Part shown: piece after piece, positions 35,601 to 48,200 of the stretch | Layout of the letters: each line of letters starts with the position of its first letter | How positions within the stretch are numbered: the stretch's first letter is position 1 | From: Onchocerca lupi | Taxonomy: Eukaryota > Nematoda > Chromadorea > Rhabditida > Onchocercidae | Direction of reading: 5' to 3' | Length of the DNA stretch: 64,000 nucleotides | Assembly: GCA_028564675.1 (NCBI GenBank) | Contig: JAOVVO010000115.1 | Location: 62,001 to 126,000 of the forward strand | The notes under the pieces: model-generated | What the model saw: only the letters and a program-made list of their open reading frames with translations | Told to the model about the DNA's origin: nothing | Databases searched by the model: none | Program-made: the position numbers and the translations under genes

Positions 35601-38461
35601 GTTTCAACTATATGACCTGCATCAGGTTGCCAAACCGTCGTACCATTTAATTCATTTTCTGCGACTGGCACACCACCGTACCATTGTGTCTGAATACCAC
35701 GATCTTCCATCCCCAGTTGATGACTGGGACTAAAAATTATTAACTGGAACACAAGTTATTTGGCGAGAAAAAAAGAAAAGAAAACAGAAAATGTAAAATA
35801 CAATGAACTTTCTGGAAAAGTAAACTATGGAATTTTTTAAATCCAATATTAGACATAAATTTCATTGCAAATTTATTAAGACTGTAGAAAGTCTCCTTTT
35901 GCAGGAAACTCTACAAGCCCCAAAAATTCAACAGAAAAAATTAAGACATGGTAGGATATTGAATGGTTCTGATAATTAAGCCAAGAATATATTCTATCCA
36001 ATATCTCGCTGTGTCCAAAAAAAAAATACAAACTTATTAGGGATAAAATTAGTTTCCAGAAGAGTAATCAAAATAGTGGCAGCATTGACAATAACAGAAT
36101 CACGATGCTGATCCACACTGTCAGGCAACATACGACTCATTAAATGTCGCACATTCCGTTCCGACTGTAAACTCTCTAATAAAGAATCGTTCCGCTTGCA
36201 TTCCGCATTGTACTGCATATCACGTAATATACGCACCAGTTCGCTCCACAAATGGCCAACATTATCATGAACCTGAAATCGTAACCAGAAATAAAAGCTT
36301 TTTAAATATTCTGCGGAATTAAGCAATTTTCAGTTATTAGTTTCAATTATATGAATTCGAGAAACAACAATTGACTAACAAATTCTAGAGCTATAGCTGA
36401 AGAAACCTCCCTTCCCCATTTATTATCTGCCTCAAATATACGCTCTTTTCTTGCAATCATCCTCAATTTTCCCTGTTCAGCATTAAAGTTTAGTTTCAGT
36501 GACTGTTTTTGAAAGAATTTCATACAATACCAATACCAAATAAAACATAATAATAAAACATACGACAGATGGTTGTTCTGGCACAAGCAGGTCACAAAGA
36601 CTTTCCACCATTCGATTTTCCGCACACCACTGAATATATCAGTTTAGGTTAACATTCAAAAAAAAAAAAAAAAAATGTCTTTCTAATGCTAATCTGCTTC
36701 TACGGAAAACAGCAATCCGGCAAAACAAATGACACAATCAGAAATAATCAATTCATCAATACCTGTTTAATGCAATCTTGTTGTTCAATATCCGATAGGC
36801 CAGTAACAATGCGGAATAACAGTTCCATCACAGCCGAATGCTTCATATTCCTCATGCAATAAAGTAAAAACTGACTTTCTTTCATGCGGGGAAACATCTA
36901 AAATTTACCTACACATTTTTATCCACTTCATTTTCTCTTAAAAAGTCTACATTCTACTCGAATAAGGAATTTCTTTTGGCAGGTTTCTTTGGCTGTTTTT
37001 TTTTTTTTTTTTTTTGTAAAGCAAACACGAAAAACAAGTTCTAATTAATAATTAAATGTAAAAGCATTCCTCAAATCCTCAAAAACTAGAATCATATCAA
37101 ATAGCAGCAGCGCTCAGTTCCATTTTATACGGTCGTTAATAATCATTGAGTAAATCCGTTTTCAAGCATAGGCGTAAATGCAGCTAAATCTTGCCGGGCA
37201 TAGACCATAAGAACTATTTCAAAATTAAAACTAGTATTACTTGAACCATCCGTTAGCTGAACTATTCATGTCTGATTTCTAACATAAAAACCTAAAATTA
37301 CATTTCCCAAGATCTAATTACTTACAGACTAAAAGATCTCCACTAGTTTAAACTTTTCGAAAGACAATTTGATATGCACAGAATTAGTCCCATGTCTAAT
37401 AAATTGATTTGGCACGTGGTAAGTGAAAGAAAGCAAATACATACCTGATCAGGAAATCTACTTATAATTTGTGAGAATATTTTCATATAAAAATTGACGA
37501 TAACGTGATTCAACTTCCTGTTATTCAGGAAATCGAAAAGCAAACTACATGCTTCTTCGTTATTAATAAGTGCTTTACTAAGCTCTTCATTATTTATCGA
37601 TAAGATTTCGGCGCACAGGTGAGCTTTTCTGTAATTACAAATGTAAGCTTCCAACATGATACCAAACCATCAGATATATTTGCTTTCAATAAACATATTC
37701 TTTGTACATACTTCAAAGATTAGCAAAGGGAGATAAAAACAAAAAGATACTTATATTGCTCTTTAAGTGGTACTGTTTCATCGATTTCCGGTTCTAATGC
37801 ACCTTTAATCATTTGCGCCATGATTTCTTGTCTTGTTAAACTGCAAATACAGGGTAACTGCGCAAAGTTAATGATAAATGGAAATTTTTCTTTGGCTTAC
37901 GGGAATACTGTATATAAATAATTCGGTTTTAGATTTTTTTATGCTATCAGTATTCTGGCCAATAAAAAGATGTATATAACAGATGATACTTGCAATCTAA
38001 AACTATCTAAAAGGCGAATCTGGCTCATATTCCCATGTATTATCAAACTATTACACTACTATGAGTTTGAAAGTCTCAAAAGACGTCTTTAAAATTCATG
38101 TTTTCAAATATTTTTAGTATTTGGAAACATCGAACTATTGACAGTCTATATTTCGAATACATTAAACTGATTTATTTGGTAGATGACATCATGTACTTAT
38201 CCATTACAGAGTCATTAGCGCAAGACAGATGATGATTAAATGATCAAAAATTTCATCGTTGGAAAATAGAGAAATTAACTGGATGATCAGGATAATCCTA
38301 GTGTGAATTTAAACATACAACTTAATGAGCAGATGATTGCCATTACGAATTTCCTGTATCGTATAATCATCTTCCAACACATCTGTTAATGTCGCCGTGT
38401 CATTCCTCAATAAATCATCTAACTTACTTACAGAAGTAGCTAAATCGCTTGACCAGAACAT
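32624..38461 (-). CDS. saps-1: SAPS-domain regulatory subunit of PP6-type phosphatase, about 16 exons
   Basis: The SAPS (PPP6R) subunit that binds and directs the PP6 catalytic subunit. Exons: 38461-38322, 37840-37751, 37628-37445, 36897-36763, 36629-36564, 36502-36380, 36272-36034, 35729-35546, 35195-34923, 34568-34397, 34321-34086, 33884-33831, 33471-33421, 33348-33247, 33147-32955, 32838-32624; about 818 residues. It opens with MFWSSDLATSVSKLDDLL, the family's MFW..D..TSS start. The helical SAPS repeats run to about residue 600 (AHLCAEILS, LMSRMLPDS..., SADRIVSAIIDSL), then HWETFLKEI, close to the family's RWETF. The tail is acidic with WPxD and WADF motifs and ends GIASAIMAGSIK. Exon 11 uses an internal acceptor (TTTTCCACCAG). 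The exon 12-13 join is the weak point: phase 0 needs an acceptor at TTATGAG|ATC rather than at the stronger TTTTAG seven bases earlier. The ATG is three bases after ATTTCAG. Confidence 0.9.
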
Positions 38462-38470
38462 ATCCTGAAA
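38462..38470 (-). promoter_or_regulatory. Likely spliced-leader acceptor of saps-1
   Basis: ATTTCAG|GAT followed directly by the ATG of the conserved MFW start. The frame remains open upstream for 34 codons, but that part has no family similarity, so trans-splicing at this acceptor is preferred. Confidence 0.55.
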
Positions 38471-40691
38471 TATGCTTTGACATTCACTAATTATTTTAGA
38501 ATGCATTAGTTGATTATATGTCCAGCAGCGGATCAATATTAAGAAGATGCATTTAATCTTCATATTGTAATTATCTTAATCATCACAAAACGGCTTAACA
38601 TCAATTATTAAGCTTCTCGAGATCATGACCGATGCAGGACTTCAATTAATAGACTTATTCAATCTTAACAACTCTATAAATCTAATTTGTTCATAAGTAA
38701 ATCCAAGCCACGAATTCGTGATAAATTTATCATTTATCCATTATGCATAAGATTATTAATCCCGAACCGTCCGTTATATTCTAAGAGAAGGAAAACAAGT
38801 TAGAGCATGTTACATAGTTATATTTAAAGCATTTATAGCATTGTACACATAAATAAATTCTTGATATATTTTTTCTCCATGTGAATTCTATTTATTTTGT
38901 CTCTTTTATGGATTAATTATATTAAACCATTGTACCCAACTATCTCTTCATACTATTTCTAAAAATTTCCTCAATTTTTAATTGTAATTCCATTTTGCTC
39001 ATCATATTTCCTTCAGTTTCTCTCAATTTTCATTGTCTTTATTTTCAACATAATTCAGATTTACTTCTAATTTAAGTTATGCTTAATTTGTCTCTTGATT
39101 CCTGCAAAATTTCGAAGTTCCAAAAAGCAAAAAAAAAAAAAAACTGATCAGTTTAATAATGCGAAGGATACGAGGACCCATCAACTCTCCTAATATCATC
39201 AGCAACAATTCGTTCGAAATAAATAACTAAGGAGCTACCATTCTTGTTCTATCGTATGTTAATGTCAGTAATATTCAAAGCGATTTCGAATTATATCAAT
39301 TCACATAAAGAAAAACTGACCGCATTTTATATAATAATCACAAAGAATGATTGGTGTTTAAAAATGATTTTATTTCATTGGGGGAAATAAAAAAGGAAAA
39401 GTTATCAGATTTCGAAGAGATGGATGGAGAGGAATAAAAGTAGAAATTGAAAGAGAATAACTTGAAATTTCAAAAACAGTTCTGCCATTAATAAAAGAGT
39501 ATAGGTCTTATTTTGGAAAAATAATTCGAAAAATTTCTTGTTCGTGATAGAATAATTCGAGAATTGTTTTCGCTAACCTATCACTTCTACGACATCCCAA
39601 GACGCCGTCAAAAACTTTCCAACCTTGTCGAATTCAAACTACCCCGGCATAAAATCACTCATCGCATGACTGTAGCATGCTACGACTACGCAACAGCCTG
39701 ATTCAATAACAGATCGACACCTAAACGAATACGATTCAAATTGGGCTATTGGATTTGCTGGATTTGTTGCTTTTTCCTCCCTCATGATAAATTCTGATAT
39801 TATTCGCAGAATTGTCTTCAATATTGTATAAATGGCCGTTAATAATTTTTAAATTGCTTATTTCTTAACCTTTAACTTGCAGAAGATTTCGAATTTCAAA
39901 TTAAATTGCATTAATTTTAGAAATTTTAGATAATTTTTGCATTAATTGTAGAAAAATATTCGCCACAATATTTTCAATTTTTATATAAATATTCTCCAGC
40001 AATTTTTAAATTGCTTATTCTTTAATCTCGCATTTGTAGAAGATTTCGATTTTCAAACTAAGTTGCGTTAATTTTATTACAGTATTCGCAGAAATATTGC
40101 GAACACTGCTCTAAAATTAATGTAATTTCACAAAAATATTTTCGTTTTATATAAATAATTTATCGTTTATTCCTCAACCTTTAACTTGTGAAAGATTTCT
40201 AACCAAATTATATTGATTTTCGATTGGGAATTTTAATTTTATTTTGCCTAACAAAGCATTGATTTTTATGAAACGAGAACAATTAACAATTTTCCAAAGC
40301 ATTTTCAAGTTTTGCCATAAGAGTATTTTGGAATTTAACAGATTTTCTATTGTTCTGTTGAATATATTGTGCAATATTTAAATGATAGTTTCCATACTTT
40401 GAATTTAAAGAAAACATCATCTCAACATATTTTGAAATCCACAAAAAATTCCCAAAAAAAGAGCGTTCATCCTAGTTCAACTTTCCTTTTATCTGCTTAA
40501 GATTTTATGGCACTAAGAAATTCCCGGATTTATTGTCTCATTTGAATTTTGTTTATTCGGTAAATTAGGATGCGACAAGATAGTCTCGAGTCTGACAGAT
40601 GTCTTTGTTACTAGCTGAATTCCTTTAAAAGCGAAAAATGATTTTTTGTATTAAATTCAACCGAAATTATTAATATTTTTTTTAAGACAAA
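38471..40691. other. Divergent intergenic region between saps-1 and UTP3
   Basis: About 2.2 kb shared by two genes transcribed away from each other. A less AT-rich, CG-containing block lies at about 39580-39830. Three degenerate tandem copies of a sequence of about 165 bp cover 39835-40215. No exon is supported. Confidence 0.5.
39835..40215. repeat. Degenerate tandem repeat, about 165-bp period
   Basis: The word order TTTAAATTGCTTATT, then CTT.AACCTTTAACTTG, then AGATTTC.A..TCAAA..A, then TTGC.TTAATTTTA recurs near 39845, 40005 and (partly) 40155. It lies between the divergent saps-1 and UTP3 genes. Confidence 0.65.
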
Positions 40692-43408
40692 ATGGATTCG
40701 GAAGACGATAGTGACGAGATTTATGATGAAATCGATCGTCATCACATGTCACTGGATATGCCTGATAATGATAAGAGAGATACTGAGATTCACAGACCAG
40801 TGGAGGTGTTAAATGTTGAAGCAGATTCGTCTAATGATGATGATGATGATGATTATGACAATGAAGACAGTAGAAATTCTTTTTCGGATTCTGAAGAAGA
40901 TAATCTGAATAATGTCGAGAAATGTAAGTGAATTTAGAGAACTCTCTTTGCGAGTATAGATAATAATCATATGTAAGAGGTTGATGTAACTGGTCAATAG
41001 TTTAATTTATTCAATCAGCTACTAATCTTTGAAATGATTGCTCGAAATTAGAATTTATAATTTTAGTTTTACCTTCGGCGGATAAATGGGGTAGTGGTCG
41101 GAGAAGTTTCTACAATACTTCATATGTCGACGAAGATTGGGGTGGCATGAATGAAACGGAAGCAGAATTAGCTGAATTGGAAGAGGAAGACGCCATTACA
41201 AGACAGAAGAAATTAGATGCTGCTCTTGGCCTATTGCCTATGCAGTTCCAGGTTTGTATCAGAGAACGAAATCTAAAATCATACTGTAAGTCAACTTGAA
41301 TATACCTATATGCCTATATTTCAGGATGAACTCCCGGAGGAGGAAATTGCTCCTGATTTAAGAGAACTTCCTGATATTGAGAGCATGACTACAGAAGAAC
41401 AATACGAGTATTTTTTAAAAGTTAATCCTGATTTCAAGCAGCTATTCAATGAATATCAAACAAAGGTAAGATTTTCTGAACAAATTTGAATCGAAGTAAT
41501 TTGAAAATTTTTTTATATAATAATTTCTTTAGTCATTGTTTTAATAACAAACATTCTTTGAATGACAGTCATAAGAATTCGCTTATATTATTCGAATATT
41601 ATTCGGCAAATTCCTCAGAAGAAAAAAGCATTATGAAAGCATGATAAGTTGTGATAAAAACCGGGTCTGTTCCAAGAAACCTTTTTTATACTTCAGTTTG
41701 GTCATGATAATCATTTAAAAATTCGAAACATATTTCTTGTTCATCGACTTCATCTTATTTTGCAGAGAATATATTTCTTAACCGATGTGCTTCCTCTCTT
41801 AAATGTAGCTCGTTCAATAAAACGTTTTCGACCAGGCTTAGTGCTGGAAAAGCAACTATTTCTCACAGTTAACGTCTTTTCGAGGTAGCATTTTAAGCAG
41901 CTGTAGCGAACCATTGGTATTATATTTAATGAGAAAGATTATGGTCTCATTTCTTTCAATTCAGATTCTTGATAGTTTAGGTTTTTGTAGAATCGAAAAT
42001 TGTGTAATATGAGTTGCTTGTTATATCTTAATCAGAGAAGTTAGAAAAAAGAAGACTTTCGGAAAGCTGAAACTTCTGTTTCATTTATTTCTTTTTATTT
42101 CCACAGAACAAAAAGACTTTCAATAAAAGTAAAAAAGTTCATAAAAAAAAAATTAGAACACATTTACAATTTTTTGGTCAATTTTGTGAATCGTAAAACC
42201 GAAAAGAGAAGGAATTTTAAACGTCAGTAAATTTTTAAAGCTTGTTATCACTAGCTTTACGTGACTAATCAATGAAAAGTGTAAATGAATTTTTTCATAA
42301 ATGAAACGACTTGACTTTTATGAGTACTGAGGTTAACTCAAGTCATGTTCTTTAGATATCTGACTAATTTATTGTTTGCACTCTACATAAAAATTGCCGA
42401 CAGTTCACATCAGAAAGCTCCTGAATTTGTCGATCATCCTGTTCTGCAGGCTATTTCAATTCTTCGAAAAGTAAGTTTATATTTTGCAGCTTCTTGAACG
42501 CTTTATCAATGAACAAGATTGGATAACTTCAGCAATTGCTGGTCTCCAGTTGAAAATTTAGACTGATAATTTGTATTACGCCAAAACTTAAAATATTACT
42601 CTATCTGACATTAAGTTTATTAATTCTATTCTTCGCTTTTATGAATCTTTTAGTCAAATCATATTTTAGTAATTGTTTCAAACTCTATAATATGTTATAG
42701 GAAATGTTTGCTGTTATGCATTTCCTTGAAAAACACAATGTCATTCTGCGGAAGATAAGAAATAATATTAAATCGAATGATTTCGGGAATATATTGGATA
42801 CATTCCCAACAGTAGATTTTGTACAGAAGTTGAAAATTTCTGAGAGAAATGAAGAAAATAAACAATTATTAATCGAAGAAGATAGAAGCGACGATGAAGT
42901 TCAGATTGCAAGTGATGGAAGAGAGGAAGGGATCGTGAAACGTTTAATAACCAACCAAGTCAGTTCTTTAATGAATGTAATTAGCAATTTAGTACCAGAA
43001 TTTCGGAAATTTTTTTCTCAACCATATCTATCTAAAATTCAGGAAGATGATATAATTGCTTTGTTTGCTCTGAAAAATCTAAAAGAAATAATTTCTTCCG
43101 AAATTTCAAAAAACTGTATTATTAGCAGTAATGATGTCAACTACAGTTAAATAACCATGAGATGCTATGTTCTATTTCATATTTATTTATTTCATGATTG
43201 TATTTAGATTGAAAAAAATAAAGGCTTACAAAATAAGCGGAAGAAAGGAACACAACATTCACGGGTCAAGAAGAGGAAACAGTTCAAGAAAGCGTTAATC
43301 AAAAAACATTCACAAAGGGCTGATGCACGGAAGGAATTGAATCCATACGGAGGCGAAACTCGAGGAATCAGAGCATCGACCGTGAAAAGTGTCAAACTGA
43401 AAGCTTAA
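40692..43408 (+). CDS. UTP3: UTP3/SAS10 small-subunit processome protein, seven exons
   Basis: A nucleolar protein of the U3 snoRNP processome needed for 18S rRNA maturation. Exons: 40692-40923, 41067-41251, 41325-41465, 41766-41884, 42356-42470, 42701-43135, 43208-43408; 475 residues (human UTP3 479). Residues 1-77 are strongly acidic with a poly-Asp run. Next come WGSGRRSFYNTSY and an acidic coiled stretch that match the SAS10 N-terminal half. The Sas10/Utp3/C1D domain covers about 187-264 (RYLTNLLFALYIKIAD ... DHPVLQAISILRK). The C-terminal Sas10 domain (410-475) is the best match: IEKNKGL, RVKKRKQFKKAL, NPYGGETRGIRA, KSVKL. All joins agree in phase, but the donor of exon 6 is uncertain. 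GAT|GTCAAC is the only in-phase choice I find; family members would suggest a few more residues ending in NYQ just before IEKNKG. An AATAAA lies 33 bases past the stop. Confidence 0.92.
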
Positions 43409-43440
43409 AAAAATGAGTCTCTTTTTGTTGCTATTTTGAT

Positions 43441-43446
43441 AATAAA
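43441..43446 (+). terminator. Poly(A) signal AATAAA of UTP3
   Basis: Canonical hexamer 33 bases after the TAA of the UTP3 gene, same strand. Confidence 0.55.
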
Positions 43447-45131
43447 TGATTTCCTTCATTTTTGATACTACATCTTACATTTTCTTCAAATTCCATAGAC
43501 AATACTGACCGTCATCAAGTCATGTCAATAATATAATGGATATAATCTAGAATAGTGAGCTTCATTTTAAGTTCTCATTATAGCAGTTGCTTTTTTTATT
43601 TATAATTTATAAGATTCTGTTGCGGTAGAGCTACCACTAAATCGATACGGTGTGAGTGATAGTATCAGTTAGCGTTCAGAACAGCTTTACTTAAGCATAC
43701 TTATACAGAGGGGTGGAAAATCATCGGATTATTTTTTTGTCGTGGGTTGAATTAATCTTCTGCCTATATAATCTATTGAACTAAGAGAATCAATATTTTA
43801 CAAATTTATTCTTCTTTGTTATGAACTGAAAAATCAATAGAACATGACCATAAATATTTCATATTCAATATCTATTTCAAACAAAAAATGCAGAGCACAG
43901 AGTAGTTAGTAATTGGAAAAGATATGCGGAAAAAAACGTAACATAAGGTCCATTTCTTTCTCAAAAACTTTTAAATCATTACCTATCTTTCCTTGAAAAA
44001 TCAACTGCAAAAAGCTCTGAAAAGTTGATTGCAAAAAGAATTATCAGTGAAGTGTACGGAAGGCAATGCTTAGTATACAATTCCATCAATTTCAGATAAA
44101 AAATTGTTTTGAATGTTCATTAAAATTAGCGAAGATTTCATTCGATTCCAAAAATTCAACCTACGAAGTTTTTATCTTTCCTTTAAATTATTAATATAGT
44201 GCATTCACACATTAAGGCTACTACATATATAAGTGAAAGATATATTCAGGCTAAAAATAACTTCAAAAACAAATAAGGCATCATAATAATAACATAGTTA
44301 TATGAGCATATAAAATCGTACTATTTTTCACAATAGCAATAAAGTACAGATCCTAGTATAATAAAGCAGATGCAAAAAACATATCTGTCTAATCTCCTTC
44401 TGTTGGAAATAGAAATTTTCTGCGATATGTTATTAAATGATCGAGAACTGTAAGACAATCAATAAAACTAACTTCCAGCATGAATTTCTCGAAGAACATC
44501 ACAAAGTTCGAGCATCGATAAAATTTCTCAACAAAACAACAGGAGACTTATCAAATAAACTGCATTTTGGATACACGAAAATGCAAAGAAGCGGTGAAGG
44601 AGAAAATAACAGACAATAACAGTTCTCAAATTCAAAATACTATTTATCACAAAAACATTGAATTGCACAATAATCCACTATGATTATAAAACATAAATAC
44701 AATAACTAATAAATAGATAAAATTGGGCTGATGATAACATACGTACAACAACCAATAAATAAACAAAATTGGGCTGATGACAATTAAATTTTGTTCTCAT
44801 GCTTTGCACATCCAGATCAGAAATGCAAATGTGACACTGCAAATTTTTATAACAGCAATAAATTTTTAACAAATACATTGCGACTAAATAGTACATTTTC
44901 GAAATGAATCTTTTTCCATATTTCCTACGAAATTATTTATAATTTGTGCAATAAAAAGTGATTCCAAGTTCGCAAGTGATGATATAGGGACATTATTAGC
45001 AATTCAGTTTTGTTCATCAATTAATTCATCCAATATTTCTGAAAATTTTCACTAGGTTCCAAAAAAATTAGTCACTTGATAGGAAAATATTCATGATAGC
45101 AAGCAGCCCGAAAATTGACGAACCGAATTGT
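43447..45131. other. Convergent intergenic region between UTP3 and mel-11
   Basis: Both genes end here. The region holds their 3' UTRs and AT-rich sequence, with one imperfect direct repeat of about 37 bp at 44702-44790 that shares AAAATTGGGCTGATGA. No exon is supported. Confidence 0.5.
44702..44790. repeat. Imperfect direct repeat, about 37-bp unit
   Basis: Two units share AACTAATAAATA/AACCAATAAATA and the perfect word AAAATTGGGCTGATGA, about 55 bases apart. Confidence 0.65.
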
Positions 45132-45218
45132 TCATTTGGATAGCTTTGATATTACGCGTATCAATGCTCCATTCTCTTCCTTCAATTTTTGATTGTCCGC
45201 GCGTAGATGCTCCAACTG
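45132..45218 (-). CDS. mel-11: mel-11 distal alternative last exon (vertebrate-like ISKLSK end)
   Basis: Acceptor TTACAG|CAG, phase 0, then 28 codons ending ENGALIRVISKLSK and TGA. This is nearly identical to the end of human MYPT1 and keeps the heptad pattern of the coiled coil. It can follow exon 46917-46756 only if the nearer last exon is skipped. The acceptor is a CAGCAG tandem, so one Gln may vary. Confidence 0.85.
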   Translation of the reverse strand, partial: QLEHLRADNQKLKEENGALIRVISKLSK

Positions 45219-48200
45219 CTGTAATTCGCATATTTTAATAATCTTTTTGAAGAATTTCCTTTATTAAAACTCAAAAGAAGTGAATTAATTCTTTAATCAG
45301 ACTATAATTTATTGGCAAAGTATTTTCAAATATGATATCAGTGATAGCATATGTAATAACAAAATTATTTGCAAAACGAAATTCATGAAGCTATCCGAGG
45401 ACAAAAACATTTAGATGTGGAATATCAACTAGCTTATATCTTCATTTTAAGCATGTCTTGCAGTTACAGCCGTTTCAATTGATAAATGAGTTTTAAATCG
45501 AATTCTGCCGCGCATAAAGTGCTTCTTGTGTAACATAAGTGAATTTGTGAAAATTCTGCTGCTTAATTAACTTATTTGTGACATAGCCAGCTATTTTAAA
45601 GAATGAATGCCTATTTCCATTCCATCTCTGAATGTTTAAAAATAGGAAAACTAATTCTTATAATGACTAACTGTAAGGATTTAAAAAATAAATATAGGAC
45701 TGGAAAGTTAGACTTTACAAAACATCACTAATATCCTTAATTATTTAATTATTATCTACTGGAAATAAGGCAGTTAGATTCACCGCAAGCCAGAATATGG
45801 ACAAAAATACTTTTACTTAGTATATCGGAACAAGACCATTTACTTTAGGAATTCTTCAGAGTAATACTAACTATGACGTTGCTTTCGTTAAAGTTGTAGG
45901 AAATTTTAAACATAGAATAAAGGCAAAATATAAAAATTTATTTCGAAGAGAAGATGAATATCCCAAACGAGTTGAGAAAAGCTATTCTTCACTGCAGTGT
46001 CTAAGACGGTAAGATATTCTTAATCTTTCAAGTATGCCGCATATCTATGATTTAAAATACTTGGTATTCTAGTGTAATAACAGATCTAGCGATGAGTAAA
46101 ACAGATAAGGTTATAAAGCGAGAAGACAGCAATAAGAGAAATAACAGCATTGTTAGCCAAGTGCAACCCAAGCTAATACTACCGAGGCCAAGTTGGTGCA
46201 CTTTGTTGGCGGCTCATTTTAGATAATACACGAATCAGTGCCTCGTTTTCCATTCGTAGCGAATCATTGCTTTTCTCCAATTTTTTCAGTTCCTAAGTTA
46301 ATATAAACTTGCTTTTAATATGCTAACTGATAGCAAGTCAAAAAAGATTTTCAAAGAAGCATAAAGTTTAAGATTCAATTCTTCAAGGAAATTTAAAAGA
46401 AGTTGAGCATTCAATTCTCCAGGAGCTATTTAATTTATTCTATATGAACTTTATACTTTCTCAGGTGCTGACACTCCTGCTAAGTTGTTGCTAATATAAA
46501 AAGATGCTCAAAATGCACACTATAACATACTAATAGTAAATGGGATTCATTATCTCTAATTTTAAAGTTCTTTATCAAGCTTGTGTTTCTAGCGATTAGC
46601 AAACTCGCAAATTATAAGACATAACTTTATAAAAAAAATAAATATGGCAGGAAGTGGAAAGCGGAATATCTCACAAGCCAAATTTGGATTTCGAAACTTA
46701 TAGCAAAAATTTTTAAGTTCATTTATAGATAAAATGAATTATAATTAGAAATGACCTCAATTTCATACTGCAATTCGGCAATTCGTTGTTCATAGTTATT
46801 TCGTTCACGATCTTTCATTGATGCTGATGATGAAGATTTGTTAAGTGATGGCAATGATGTAAGCCGTCCTCCAACATTACATTTCAATAATGAAATGTTA
46901 TTTGTTGAATTCGATTTCTAAAAATTGAATCGTAGTAAGGCATTATGGTCAATAAAAATATTGATTATTCCAAACTAAAACATTTATATAGAATAATGAC
47001 AAAAATACCATTTATATATTATAATGACTATCATTTTATATTAAGTTATTCATTTAAAGACGGTTTATATCACAAGAATAATTTAATAAATTGAAGTGGT
47101 AGTCATTATAGAGCATGAGTGACATTTTTTTTTTTGTGATCATTCTTCAATGTTATTTTCAAGCATTATGAACAAAATCTACGGTTGAAATAATAACAGA
47201 AATGTGAATGAAAAAAAGAAATATATCATGGAAATTAATTACAAAAAAGTAAGTAGTTTCAATCATAAATGGAATAATAAGAAAAAAAAGTGGAAAAGTC
47301 AAAATGAAAATAGAGGAAAACACAATATAAATAACTATAACTTCATTAATTTGATCAAACATCAAGATCTATCGCAAAGTGTCAGCTAGTATAAATAGTT
47401 TGAAGAATGAAAATCCAGTACATAATTAAATCCAAAGTAAACATTCCAGGTCATAAGACAACTTCTCCGTCCATTTGATCCATTCTTACAATGCATGAAT
47501 ATTTTGTTTGTATTACTCATGATAAAAAAAAAAACCTCTAACGACAGCTCTTCAATCCGGCGCCGTAATCTCTCTGTTTCCTGTTTTTCCTTTTCATACA
47601 ATACCTTGTAATCCACAGCTGATTCCTGACAGTTCGCTCTACTATTAAGCATTTGAAATGAAGCCGTGCTTCCACCGATATGTATCGAATTAGTCTAAAG
47701 AATATTAGAAATAAAATTTGGAATTAGTCTAAAAATATTAAAAATATAACCAGAATTCCTAAAATGAGACAGCTTCTCATCTTCTGAGCTGCGGTTAATT
47801 AATATTTTAGCAGTGATTAGACTGCCATCAGTTCTAATCACTACAACCTCGACTACCGTTTAACGAGTGATATCTTTCTAAGGGTATGAAGTTACTTCAT
47901 CTAAAATTTCGATGAGTTATAATCTATTCCTTTTTAGAAAAGAACAGAGAAAAGTAGAACTAGTAATGATGAAACTGAATGGAATAAAAATGAGCATATA
48001 GAACCATGCCAAGTGCAGTCATATTATTACTAAAAATATTCTAACTTGAATGGTCATAAAATTATCTATCTGTTATTTTGAGAAACCGAATCTAAAAATT
48101 TTGTTAAAAAAAAATGACCTTTTAAGTTATTCTAAATGATAAATATATGTAAGCTACAACATACTTGGGTGGTCCTTATTTTATTGGTAAGAGCAGCCTG

